This document shows positions 56,170 through 63,775 of a stretch of DNA of 64,000 bases, piece by piece. Origin of the DNA: Roseivivax halodurans JCM 10272 (GTDB lineage: Bacteria > Pseudomonadota > Alphaproteobacteria > Rhodobacterales > Rhodobacteraceae); NCBI RefSeq assembly GCF_000521785.1, contig NZ_JALZ01000016.1, forward strand, positions 1 through 64,000, written 5' to 3'. Position 1 is the first letter of the stretch. Each line of letters starts with the position of its first letter. Made by a program: the position numbers and the translations under genes. The notes under the pieces were generated by a model. It was not told the DNA's origin. It ran no database searches and saw only the letters and a program-made list of their open reading frames with translations.

Positions 56170-57489
56170 TCAGAGCAGGTGCCGGAGCGGGTCTTCGGCC
56201 CGGCCTGCGAATTCGGTGAGAAGCCGGATCGCGGCCTGCGCGTCGAGCTGCCCCGGCGCGGCCTCCAGCGTGATGGTCAGCCCCGCACCGCGCGGCATCA
56301 GAGTGAGCACCGGCGCGGACCCGGAGCCGAGCTCCACGCCCCGGATCGCCTTGCCCCGCAGATCGCGGATGACGAGATGCGGCACGCCGTCCGCGGCCTC
56401 GACCTGCCCGAGTCGCCGGCCGGGATGGACGGCGAAGGCCCGGGTGGCTCCGAAGCGCTCGATCGCGACGATGCGCGTTTCTTCGGCGTCGAGGCTCGCC
56501 CCCGCGAGGCCCGCGACGATCGCATCGGGATCGTCCAGCCCATGCGCCCCGGCCGCCCAGGCGACGAAGCCGGGCAGACCGTCACTCTCGGTCTCCGCGA
56601 CGAGGCGCTGCGTGGCGGCCGCCGGCGCAGCGTCGGCGCCGGCTTGCGCCGCGGGCATCGCACGCAGCGTCTCGAGGTCGGCGACATGGTAGGGTTGCGG
56701 GTGCCCGGCTTCGGCGAGCCTTGAGAGGTCGAGCCCCTGTTCCAGCGCAAGCCGCCGCGCCTTGGGTGAGGCGAGGATGCGCCCGCTCTGAGCCGGCGCA
56801 GGCGCAGGCGCAGGCGCAGCCTTGGCCTTGGCGGGAGCCTTTGTCGTCTCGGGTGTCGGGGCAGGGGCCTCCGCAGCGGGCTCCGGTGCGCCGCCGGCCT
56901 CGGCCCGGCTCCGGGCGACAGGGCTTGCAGGCGGCTCCGGCGAGATGATCGCGACGGCCTCGCCCGTCGGCACCTCCTCGCCGGCCTCGGCCAGCGTGGC
57001 GGCGAGGTAGCCGTCGACGCCCGCGGGCACCTCCATGGCGCTCTTGTCGGTCTCGACCTCGAAAAGCGGATCGTCCGCGCCGACCTTGTCTCCGAGCGCG
57101 ACGCTCCAGCCGACCAGCAGCCCCGCATCCTGTGCCATGCCGAGCTGCGGCATGGTCACCGCGCGGCCCTCGGGAAGGGCATCGCCGCCCGGCGCCTCGG
57201 CAGAGGCTTCCGCGGCCGCCGGAGCGGCCGGGGCCGCCTCGACATCGTCCGCGCTCTCCGAGATCTTCGCGATGACCTGGCCGACGGGCACGTCGTCGCC
57301 CTCGGCCGCGACGACGCCGGTGAGAAAGCCGTCGCCCTGCGCCTCGACCTCCATCGTCGCCTTGTCGGTTTCGACCTCGAAGAGCGCCTCGCCCTTCCTG
57401 ACCGCATCGCCCGGCGCCTTCAGCCAGGCGACGAGCCGCCCGGCATCCTGCGCCATGCCGAGCTGGGGCATCGTCACCTCATGCGGCAT
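56170..57489 (-). CDS. Double-lipoyl carrier protein with degenerate E2 C-terminal domain
   Basis: A 439-residue protein. It has two lipoyl domains with attachment lysines Lys43 (VETDKATMEV) and Lys149 (VETDKSAMEV), Ala/Pro-rich linkers and a subunit-binding domain (ILASPKARRLALEQG, about 235-275). The last 150 residues look like a decayed acyltransferase: the end LLTEFAGRAEDPLRHLL aligns with the E2 C-terminus, but the HRxxDG/NG active site is replaced by APGQLDAQ. So it likely carries acyl groups and docks partners, while catalysis is done by the protein at 53820. Its start overlaps E1-beta by 11 bases. Confidence 0.85.
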   Translation of the reverse strand: MPHEVTMPQLGMAQDAGRLVAWLKAPGDAVRKGEALFEVETDKATMEVEAQGDGFLTGVVAAEGDDVPVGQVIAKISESADDVEAAPAAPAAAEASAEAPGGDALPEGRAVTMPQLGMAQDAGLLVGWSVALGDKVGADDPLFEVETDKSAMEVPAGVDGYLAATLAEAGEEVPTGEAVAIISPEPPASPVARSRAEAGGAPEPAAEAPAPTPETTKAPAKAKAAPAPAPAPAQSGRILASPKARRLALEQGLDLSRLAEAGHPQPYHVADLETLRAMPAAQAGADAAPAAATQRLVAETESDGLPGFVAWAAGAHGLDDPDAIVAGLAGASLDAEETRIVAIERFGATRAFAVHPGRRLGQVEAADGVPHLVIRDLRGKAIRGVELGSGSAPVLTLMPRGAGLTITLEAAPGQLDAQAAIRLLTEFAGRAEDPLRHLL

Positions 57490-58474
57490 GGATCATCTCC
57501 CCCGCGCAGAGGCGGCGGGCATTCTCCACCACGCCCTGCGGCGTCGGCACGGTCAGATCTTCGAGCGCGGGCGAGAACGGCACCGGCACGTCCATCGCAC
57601 CCATGCGCAGGACCGGCGCGTCGAGATGGTAGAACGCCTTCTCGTTGAGCCGGCTCGCGATCTCGGCGGTCACGCCGTAGCTCTGATGCCCCTCGTCGAT
57701 GACGATGGCGCGCGAGGTCTTCTTCACGCTCTCCAGCAGCGTCGTCTCGTCCAGCGGCACGATGGTGCGCGGGTCGATCACCTCGGCCTCGATACCCTCC
57801 TTGGCGAGCATCTCGGCGGCCTTCTCGGCCACTTGCACCATGGAGGAGGTGCCGATGAGGGTGATGTCCCGCCCGTCGCGCTTCACCTTGGCCTCGCCGA
57901 AGGGGATGAGGTATTCCTCCTCGGGCACCGGCGCCTTGTCCTGGTACATGAGCTTGTCCTCGAAGATCACGACTGGGTTGTTGTCCCGGATCGCGGTCTT
58001 CATCAGACCTTTCGCCTCGTAGGCCGAGGACGGCATAGCCACTTTCAGACCCGGGATATGCGCCACCAGCGCCTGCAGCGACTGGGAGTGCTGCGCGGCC
58101 GAGCGGCGCGTCGCGCCCATGTTGGTGCGCAGCACCATCGGCACGGTCAGCTTGCCGCCCGACATGTAATGCTGCTTGGCCGCCTGATTGCAGAGCTGGT
58201 CCATCACCAGGTAGATGAAATCGCCGAACATCAGATCGACGATGGGCCGCGCGCCGGTCATCGCGGCGCCGACCGCCATGCCGACGAAGCCGGGCTCCGA
58301 GATCGGCGTGTCGAGCACGCGGCCCGTGCCGAATTCCTCCACGAGGCCCGACAGCACCTTGAAGGGCGTGCCCGCCTCGGCGACGTCCTCGCCGAGCAGG
58401 AAGACCGACGGATCGCGCCGCATTTCCTCGGCGATGGCCTCGTTCACGGCCTGGGACAGGGTGATCTCTCGCAT
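57479..58474 (-). CDS. 2-Oxoacid dehydrogenase E1 component, beta subunit
   Basis: A 331-residue subunit beginning MREITLSQAVNEAIAEEM. FLLGEDVAEAGTPFKVLSGL, DTPISEPGFVGMAVGAAMTG, and LRTNMGATRRSAAQHSQS (with the active-site histidine region) are typical of AcoB/PdhB-type chains. It forms an alpha2-beta2 thiamine-diphosphate enzyme with the next gene. GAGGAGAGCGAC precedes the ATG, ten bases after the E1-alpha stop. Pyruvate, acetoin or a branched 2-oxoacid are possible substrates. Confidence 0.93.
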   Translation of the reverse strand: MREITLSQAVNEAIAEEMRRDPSVFLLGEDVAEAGTPFKVLSGLVEEFGTGRVLDTPISEPGFVGMAVGAAMTGARPIVDLMFGDFIYLVMDQLCNQAAKQHYMSGGKLTVPMVLRTNMGATRRSAAQHSQSLQALVAHIPGLKVAMPSSAYEAKGLMKTAIRDNNPVVIFEDKLMYQDKAPVPEEEYLIPFGEAKVKRDGRDITLIGTSSMVQVAEKAAEMLAKEGIEAEVIDPRTIVPLDETTLLESVKKTSRAIVIDEGHQSYGVTAEIASRLNEKAFYHLDAPVLRMGAMDVPVPFSPALEDLTVPTPQGVVENARRLCAGEMIHAA

Positions 58475-58484
58475 GTCGCTCTCC

Positions 58485-59462
58485 TCAGTCCGCGTAGATG
58501 TGCATGTCGACCTCGTCGGCCGGGGGGTAGGCGGCGGCCTCGGCATAGGCGACCGCCGCGCTGGCATCCTTCTCGACCTCGGCGTTGATCGCCTCGATCT
58601 CCTCCTCGCTGGCGATGCCTTCCGAGACGAGGTGGGCGCGGAAGCGGATGATCGGGTCGCGGTTCTCCTTCCAGTCCTTCTCCTCGTCCTTCGAGCGGTA
58701 GTATTCGCGGTTGATGTCGCCGACGTGGTGGCCGTGGTAGCGGTAGGTCATCAGCTCGATGAAGAACGGGCCCTCGCCCTTGCGCGCGCGGGCGACCAGC
58801 TTCTGCGTCAGCTCGTTGACGGCGAGCACGTCCTGCCCGTCGACCTGATGGGCCTCGATCCCGAAGGCCTCGGCCCGCGCGGTGATCGACCCCGCGGCGA
58901 TCTCCTCGGTCTTGGTGTATTCCGAATAACCGTTGTTCTCGCAGGCATAGATGACGGGCAGCGACCAGAGCGCGGCCATGTTCATCACCTCGTACCAGAG
59001 GCCCTGTGCCGTCGCGCCGTCGCCGAAGAAGCAGACGGTCACGTCGTCCTGCCCGAGGAGCTTCGCGCGCAGCGCCGAGCCCGTCGCGATCCCCATGGAG
59101 CCGCCGACGATGGCGTTCGCGCCAAGGTTTCCGTGGCTCTGGTCGGCGATGTGCATCGAGCCGCCCTTGCCGCGGCAATAGCCTTCGGCCTTGCCGAGAA
59201 GCTCGCAGAACATCTCCTTGAATTCGGCGCCCTTGGCGACGCAATGGCCGTGGCCCCGGTGGGTCGAGGTGATGCGGTCGTCGTCGGTCAGCGCCTCGCA
59301 GATGCCGACCGCGACCGCTTCCTCGCCGGAATACATATGCGTCAGCCCCGGCATCTTGGCCGAGAGATAGAGCTGGTTGGCATTGTCCTCGAAGGTGCGG
59401 ATGCGGACCATCTGGCGGTACATCCGCAGGTAATCTTCCGTATTCGTCTTGGCCTGGGCCAT
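58485..59462 (-). CDS. 2-Oxoacid dehydrogenase E1 component, alpha subunit
   Basis: A 325-residue thiamine-diphosphate subunit. MPGLTHMYSGEEAVAVGICE and THRGHGHCVAKG are the substrate-side motifs, GGSMHIADQSHGNLGANAIV follows, and the thiamine motif runs from FFGDGATAQGLWYE to YACENNGYSEYT. The protein is closer to acetoin-dehydrogenase-like AcoA than to long PdhA. GGGAGGACC precedes the ATG. No lipoamide dehydrogenase (E3) gene is in the block, so E3 must be supplied from elsewhere. Confidence 0.94.
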   Translation of the reverse strand: MAQAKTNTEDYLRMYRQMVRIRTFEDNANQLYLSAKMPGLTHMYSGEEAVAVGICEALTDDDRITSTHRGHGHCVAKGAEFKEMFCELLGKAEGYCRGKGGSMHIADQSHGNLGANAIVGGSMGIATGSALRAKLLGQDDVTVCFFGDGATAQGLWYEVMNMAALWSLPVIYACENNGYSEYTKTEEIAAGSITARAEAFGIEAHQVDGQDVLAVNELTQKLVARARKGEGPFFIELMTYRYHGHHVGDINREYYRSKDEEKDWKENRDPIIRFRAHLVSEGIASEEEIEAINAEVEKDASAAVAYAEAAAYPPADEVDMHIYAD

Positions 59463-59560
59463 GTCTCGGGTCCTCCCGCGCAGGCTCACTCCCGCGCCCC
59501 TGTCTTCTTCTTGATCCGAATATCCCGGGGGTCCGGGGGCAGAGCCCCCGGCCGGTTGCG

Positions 59561-60859
59561 TCAGTAGCGGTTCGCGATCGGCAGCTCTTCGGCGGGGAAG
59601 AGCGAGATCACCTCGACGCCGGTTTCCGTCACCACGACCTCCTCCTCGATCCGCGCGGCCGAGTAGCCGTCCGCGGCGGGGCAGTAGGTCTCGAGCGCGA
59701 AGACCATCCCGGTCTGGATCTCCATCGGATGATCGAGCGACACCGCGCGGGAGATGATCGGCCGCTCGTGCAGCGCGAGGCCGAGCCCGTGACCGAACTG
59801 GAGCCCGAAGGCCGCGTCCTCGTTCGGAAAGCCGAATTCCTCGGCCTTGGGCCAGAGCTTGGCGACCTGATCGGTGGTCACGCCGGGCTTGATCGCCTCG
59901 ATCGAGGCGTCGATCCATTCGCGCGCCTTCACGTAGGCGTCGGTCTGCGCCGGCGTCGCACGCCCGATGTTGAACGTGCGGTAGTAGCACGTCCGGTAGC
60001 CCTGGTAGGACTGCAGGATGTCGAAGAAGGCCTGATCGCCGGGGCGGAAATAGCGGTCGGTGAAGTTGTGGGGATGCGGGTTGCAGCGCTCGCCCGAAAT
60101 CGCGTTGATCGCCTCGACGTCGTCCGAGCCCATCTCGTAGAGCATCTTGTTGGACATCGCGACGATGTCGTTCTCGCGGATGCCCGGTTTCAGCTCTTCC
60201 CAGATCATGTGGTAGACGCCGTCGACCATGCTCGCCGCCTGGGTCAGGAGCTGGATCTCGTCCCAGTTCTTGATCTCGCGCGCGGCCAGCATGATCTGTT
60301 GGCCGTCGACGACCTTGATGCCCTCTTCCTGCAGGGCGTGGAACATCGCCGTTTCGGCATAGTCGACGCCGACCGGCATGTCCGACATGCCCGCGTCCTT
60401 GATCAGTTGGGCGATCTGCTTGGCGTATTTCCGCATCAGACCGAATTCGGGCGGGATCGTCCCGCGCATGCCGACGACGCCGGCGAGGCAGTGATCGGGC
60501 TCGAGCCAGTCCGAATACTTCTGGTGGTGCACCGCGGCCGAGCCGAAATCCCAGACATAGGGGCTGTCGTCGCCGGTCAGCAGGCAGAAGCGGCACATCT
60601 TGTCCCGCTCCCATTCGCCGATCTTGGTGGCCGAGACGTAGCGGATGTTGTTGACGTCGAAGAGCAGGAGCGTGCCCGCCCCGGAGGCCTCGAGCGCCTG
60701 CTTGGTCCGGGCGAGGCGGTACCTGCGGAGCCGGTCGTGGTCGATCCGGCGCTCGAAATCGACGGACATGTGGCCTGACGCCGGCAGGCGTTTCTCCCAT
60801 TGCCAGTTCGGCTGGGCGTCCTGCGGCGTGAGCAGGTTGGGCTTGAGGGCACGGGACAT
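59561..60859 (-). CDS. M24 family protein lacking metal ligands (creatinase/ectoine hydrolase-like)
   Basis: A 432-residue pita-bread protein with an N-terminal creatinase domain (to about 190) and an M24 domain. True aminopeptidases use two Asp, a His and two Glu. Here the first Asp may be kept (Asp280, FFDILQSYQGYR), the second is replaced (Leu/Tyr positions, TCYYRTFNIG), while His357 (FGHGLGL), Glu390 (FALETYC) and Glu405 (RIEEEVVV) remain. This resembles metal-free creatinase and ectoine hydrolase (EutD/DoeA), which cut C-N bonds. His262/His264 (NPHPHNF) are near where creatinase has its catalytic His. GGAAGGACC precedes the ATG. Function: probably a C-N hydrolase of unknown substrate. 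Confidence 0.82.
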   Translation of the reverse strand: MSRALKPNLLTPQDAQPNWQWEKRLPASGHMSVDFERRIDHDRLRRYRLARTKQALEASGAGTLLLFDVNNIRYVSATKIGEWERDKMCRFCLLTGDDSPYVWDFGSAAVHHQKYSDWLEPDHCLAGVVGMRGTIPPEFGLMRKYAKQIAQLIKDAGMSDMPVGVDYAETAMFHALQEEGIKVVDGQQIMLAAREIKNWDEIQLLTQAASMVDGVYHMIWEELKPGIRENDIVAMSNKMLYEMGSDDVEAINAISGERCNPHPHNFTDRYFRPGDQAFFDILQSYQGYRTCYYRTFNIGRATPAQTDAYVKAREWIDASIEAIKPGVTTDQVAKLWPKAEEFGFPNEDAAFGLQFGHGLGLALHERPIISRAVSLDHPMEIQTGMVFALETYCPAADGYSAARIEEEVVVTETGVEVISLFPAEELPIANRY

Positions 60860-60950
60860 GGGATCGGTCCTTCCCGGGGCGCGAGCGGCCCCGTCAAATG
60901 TGTCGGAAAAGGTCAGGAACAGGGACGGACGTGCGGGTCCGCCCGAAAGG

Positions 60951-61757
60951 TCACTGGATGCACCAGCCGCCGTCGATGTGGATCATCTGGCCGGTCATGT
61001 AGTCGCTGTCGGAGGAGCAGAGGAACGCGGCCGTGCCGATGACGTCGTCGGGATAGGAGACGCGCTTGATCTGCAGCGCATCGCGGACGATGTCCTCGTA
61101 GGCCTGGCCTTCCTTCTGCTTGAAGCCGATATCGACGAGATCCTTGTCGAGCTGCTCCCAGAGGGGAGTGACCACCACGCCGGGCGCATAGCCGTTCACG
61201 GTGATGTTGTGCTCGGAGAGAGCGACCGCGCCGCAATGGGTGAGCGCGAGACAGCCGTATTTCGAGGTGCAGTAGACGGTCACGTCGACCAGCGGCTTGC
61301 GCGAGGCGATGGAGCCGACGTTGATGAGCTTGTAGGGATAGTCCTGCTTGCCCTGCGCGATCATCTGGCGCGCGGTCTCCTGCATGCCGAGCCACATCGC
61401 CTTGGTGTTCACATTCATGATGAGGTCCCAGTTGTCCTCGTCGATGTCCATGAAGAAGCGCGGCTTGTTGAGACCGGCGTTGAAGACGCCCACGTTGATC
61501 ATGCCGAATTCGGACACCGTCGCCTCGACCGCGGCGCGGTTGTCCTCGCGCTCGGTGACGTCCATGCGCACGGCGATGGCGCGGCCGTTGCCCTTGGCAT
61601 TGATGCGCTCGGCGGTCTCCTGCGCTGCGCCCTCGTCGATGTCGCCGAGGCAGACATTCGCGCCCTGCGCGGCGAAATGTTCGGCATTGGCGGCACCCAT
61701 GCCGCGGCCTGCGCCGGTGATGAGGACGTTCTTGCCCTTGAGGCGTTCGGTGTCCAT
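60951..61757 (-). CDS. Short-chain dehydrogenase/reductase
   Basis: A 268-residue SDR. NVLITGAGRGMGAANAEHF is the nucleotide motif, NAGLNKPRF the structural NAG, and Ser (INVGSIASRK), Tyr and Lys (VTVYCTSKYG) the catalytic residues; SDYMTGQMIHIDGGW ends the chain. AGGGAGGAACTTC precedes the ATG. It is the first gene after the regulator (12 bases) and before the M24 gene, so its alcohol or ketone substrate is probably an intermediate of the same pathway. Confidence 0.93.
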   Translation of the reverse strand: MDTERLKGKNVLITGAGRGMGAANAEHFAAQGANVCLGDIDEGAAQETAERINAKGNGRAIAVRMDVTEREDNRAAVEATVSEFGMINVGVFNAGLNKPRFFMDIDEDNWDLIMNVNTKAMWLGMQETARQMIAQGKQDYPYKLINVGSIASRKPLVDVTVYCTSKYGCLALTHCGAVALSEHNITVNGYAPGVVVTPLWEQLDKDLVDIGFKQKEGQAYEDIVRDALQIKRVSYPDDVIGTAAFLCSSDSDYMTGQMIHIDGGWCIQ

Positions 61758-61768
61758 GAAGTTCCTCC

Positions 61769-63565
61769 CTAAGTCACTGTCCTTGATAGTATTTCTTCCA
61801 CGCGAGCCTGAACGCGCGCGAGCGCGTCCTCGGGCGCGACGATGCCGCGGAGCATGTCGTGAAGCTCGTGGCCGCAGATTCCGATGATCTCGGAGATCTG
61901 CGGGATCGGCGGGCGCGGCCAGAATTGCAGCTCGTCGCGCCACGACATCTGGTCGACCAGCTCGAAGATCGGGCTGAGCCGCCGGACCTCGGGGTCCGCG
62001 CCGACCGAATAGCGCGGCGAGGTGCGGCTGCCGTTCTGGGCGTAGAGCTTCTGCGCGCCGGGCGAGGTGAAGACGCAGAGCGCATCGACGGTGTCCTGAA
62101 CGCGGTCCGCGGCGAGGTTCGACGGCACGCAAAGCACGTAGCCGCCGACCGGCGCGATCGGGGCGCCCGCGGGGCCGTGCGGATGCGGCAGGTACCCGGT
62201 ATTGCCGTGCGCCGGGCAGGAATCGTCGAGCTCGAAATAGGGGGCGAGCAGCGTGTAGCCGTAGGCCATCGCCACCTTCCCGGCGGCGTAGGGGCGCACA
62301 CGCTCGTACCAAGACATCGACAGGATGTCTGGCGGCGAGAAGCGCATCAGCTCCATGAGGTATTCCGCGGCGGCGAGCGCTTGCGGGCTGTCGAACATCG
62401 GGCGGAAGGGGCGGCCTTCGAGGTGGTCGGCGTCGAACCCGCCGGCGATCCTGTCGAGATCGAGAACCGGTTGCCCGAAAGCGGCGCAGGTCATCATGAA
62501 GCTGTGGCCGAGCGCGGTGCCCCGGGCCGCGTTCCAGGCGACGCCGTAGCGTCCGGCCCGCGAGTTGTGGAACCGCGCGGCGGCGTCGAGGACACGGTCG
62601 GTGGTGGTCGGCGGCTCGAGCCCCTCGTCCGCGAACCAGTCCTTGCGATAGAACATGAGCTCCGGCGTCGTCTGGCTCGGAACGCCGTAGGGCACGCCGT
62701 TCCAATGCGCCGCGCGCCAGCCCGCGGTGTGGAAGTCGGACGGATCGAGCCGCTCCACGTCCATGATGTCGGGCAGGGGGCAGATCAGGCCCTTGGCGAC
62801 GAATTCCCCGAGCCAGGGCAGATCGAGCGCGATGAGGTCGTAGCGGCTCTTGGCGCGGGAGGCGTTGCGCAGCGCCTCCTCGCGCAGGCGGTCGATCGAG
62901 AAGGCCCGCTGGTGAATGTCGGTGCCGACGAGCTGTTCGAACTGCCGCTTGAGATTGCCCATCACCAGGAAGGTCGGATCGCCGTGAACCAGAATGCGCA
63001 TGCCGCCGGGCAGCTTGACCGGGCGGGGCAGCGCGGCGGGCGGCGGGATCTTCGCCTGCCCGGGCTGGTACGAGCCGCCGAAGAAGTAATCCTGCGCAGG
63101 CGCACCGCCCCCGAAGGCGCCGGAGGCGATCCGGTCGATCCGGCCGGCCAACTCGTTGAACCGCTCGAGCAACGTCGCGCTCGGATGCAGAGAGAAGCTC
63201 TTGCCGGTCTTGGTGCGCGGCCGCTGCTCGACGAGACCCGCATCCTGGATGCCGGCGAGCTTGCGCATCGCGGTGGCGTAGGGAACGCGCGAGGCTGCGA
63301 CCATCGAGGAGGCCGACACAAGCTTGCCCTCGATATGTCCGCGCATCAGGTGCAGGATCATGTTGAGATGCGGGTTCGGCGTCGTGGGATCGAGCGCGGT
63401 GTCGATCTCGAGGCTCAGCTCGCTCAGGAAGGACACCACACGCTCCAGCTCCGCACCCGGCTGCGCGTCGGCGCCGGGATGTCCGGATTGGATATGTTCT
63501 GCGGTGATCGTGGTCATGTCCTGTCCGACGCGTTGTGGTTTGGTCCGATCGGGGCCGGTCGCCAT
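61769..63565 (-). CDS. One-component regulator: winged helix fused to a cytoplasmic ABC solute-binding domain (second copy)
   Basis: A 598-residue paralogue of the protein at 45514. After a variable N-terminus, residues about 70-115 form the winged helix (KLVSASSMVAASRVPYATAM), followed by RPRTKTGKSFSLHPSATLLE, almost identical to the first copy. The solute-binding part (from about 190) shares YDLIALDLPWLGEFVAKGLI, DPSDFHTAGWRAAHWNGVPY, PELMFYRKDWFADEGLEPP and the end FWPRPPIPQISEI. No signal peptide. The start at 63565 has AAGGAGGAG; an upstream ATG at 63601 has none. It heads the catabolic operon and diverges from an ABC binding-protein gene, with TCCA/TGGA repeats between. Ligand unknown. 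Confidence 0.87.
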   Translation of the reverse strand: MATGPDRTKPQRVGQDMTTITAEHIQSGHPGADAQPGAELERVVSFLSELSLEIDTALDPTTPNPHLNMILHLMRGHIEGKLVSASSMVAASRVPYATAMRKLAGIQDAGLVEQRPRTKTGKSFSLHPSATLLERFNELAGRIDRIASGAFGGGAPAQDYFFGGSYQPGQAKIPPPAALPRPVKLPGGMRILVHGDPTFLVMGNLKRQFEQLVGTDIHQRAFSIDRLREEALRNASRAKSRYDLIALDLPWLGEFVAKGLICPLPDIMDVERLDPSDFHTAGWRAAHWNGVPYGVPSQTTPELMFYRKDWFADEGLEPPTTTDRVLDAAARFHNSRAGRYGVAWNAARGTALGHSFMMTCAAFGQPVLDLDRIAGGFDADHLEGRPFRPMFDSPQALAAAEYLMELMRFSPPDILSMSWYERVRPYAAGKVAMAYGYTLLAPYFELDDSCPAHGNTGYLPHPHGPAGAPIAPVGGYVLCVPSNLAADRVQDTVDALCVFTSPGAQKLYAQNGSRTSPRYSVGADPEVRRLSPIFELVDQMSWRDELQFWPRPPIPQISEIIGICGHELHDMLRGIVAPEDALARVQARVEEILSRTVT

Positions 63566-63618
63566 GATCGCTCCTCCTTGATTGTCCAGAATGAGAGGCA
63601 TCCCATAGGTACAATGTG

Positions 63619-63662
63619 TCCAATATGGATAAAAAAATAATCGATATGGACAAAAACTGGAC
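63619..63662. promoter_or_regulatory. TCCA-N3-TGGA dyad and phased TGGA repeats between regulator and ABC operon
   Basis: TCCAATATGGA at 63619-63629 is a perfect 4-bp dyad with the same layout as the one at 44264-44274. Further TGGAC half-sites start at 63647 and 63658, so TGGA recurs at steps of 21 and 11 bases, on one helix face. The region lies 53 bases before the regulator start and 113 before the binding-protein start. Confidence 0.68.
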
Positions 63663-63775
63663 GTTTGGTGAAGCCGAAAATGCCGCTGGATAAGCGCAGA
63701 TTGCGCCGGGCGATTCCCCCGGGGGCTGGGAGGACAGCCGCAATCGCAGGGATTGACCCATAGGGAGGACGACCA

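Noticed and set aside
58485-59462. Acetoin dehydrogenase complex (acoABC) as a firm call
   Set aside because: The E1 chains look AcoA/AcoB-like, but the E2 is split and AceF-like, and no acoX, acoR or acoL gene is present; the substrate should stay open.
59561-60859. DMSP lyase DddP
   Set aside because: DddP is an M24 relative common in this group, but it keeps two metal aspartates that are not both present here, and the rest of the sequence is closer to creatinase/ectoine hydrolase patterns.
63565-63601. An upstream start at 63601 for the second regulator
   Set aside because: No ribosome site precedes it, while the ATG at 63565 has AAGGAGGAG at the right distance.
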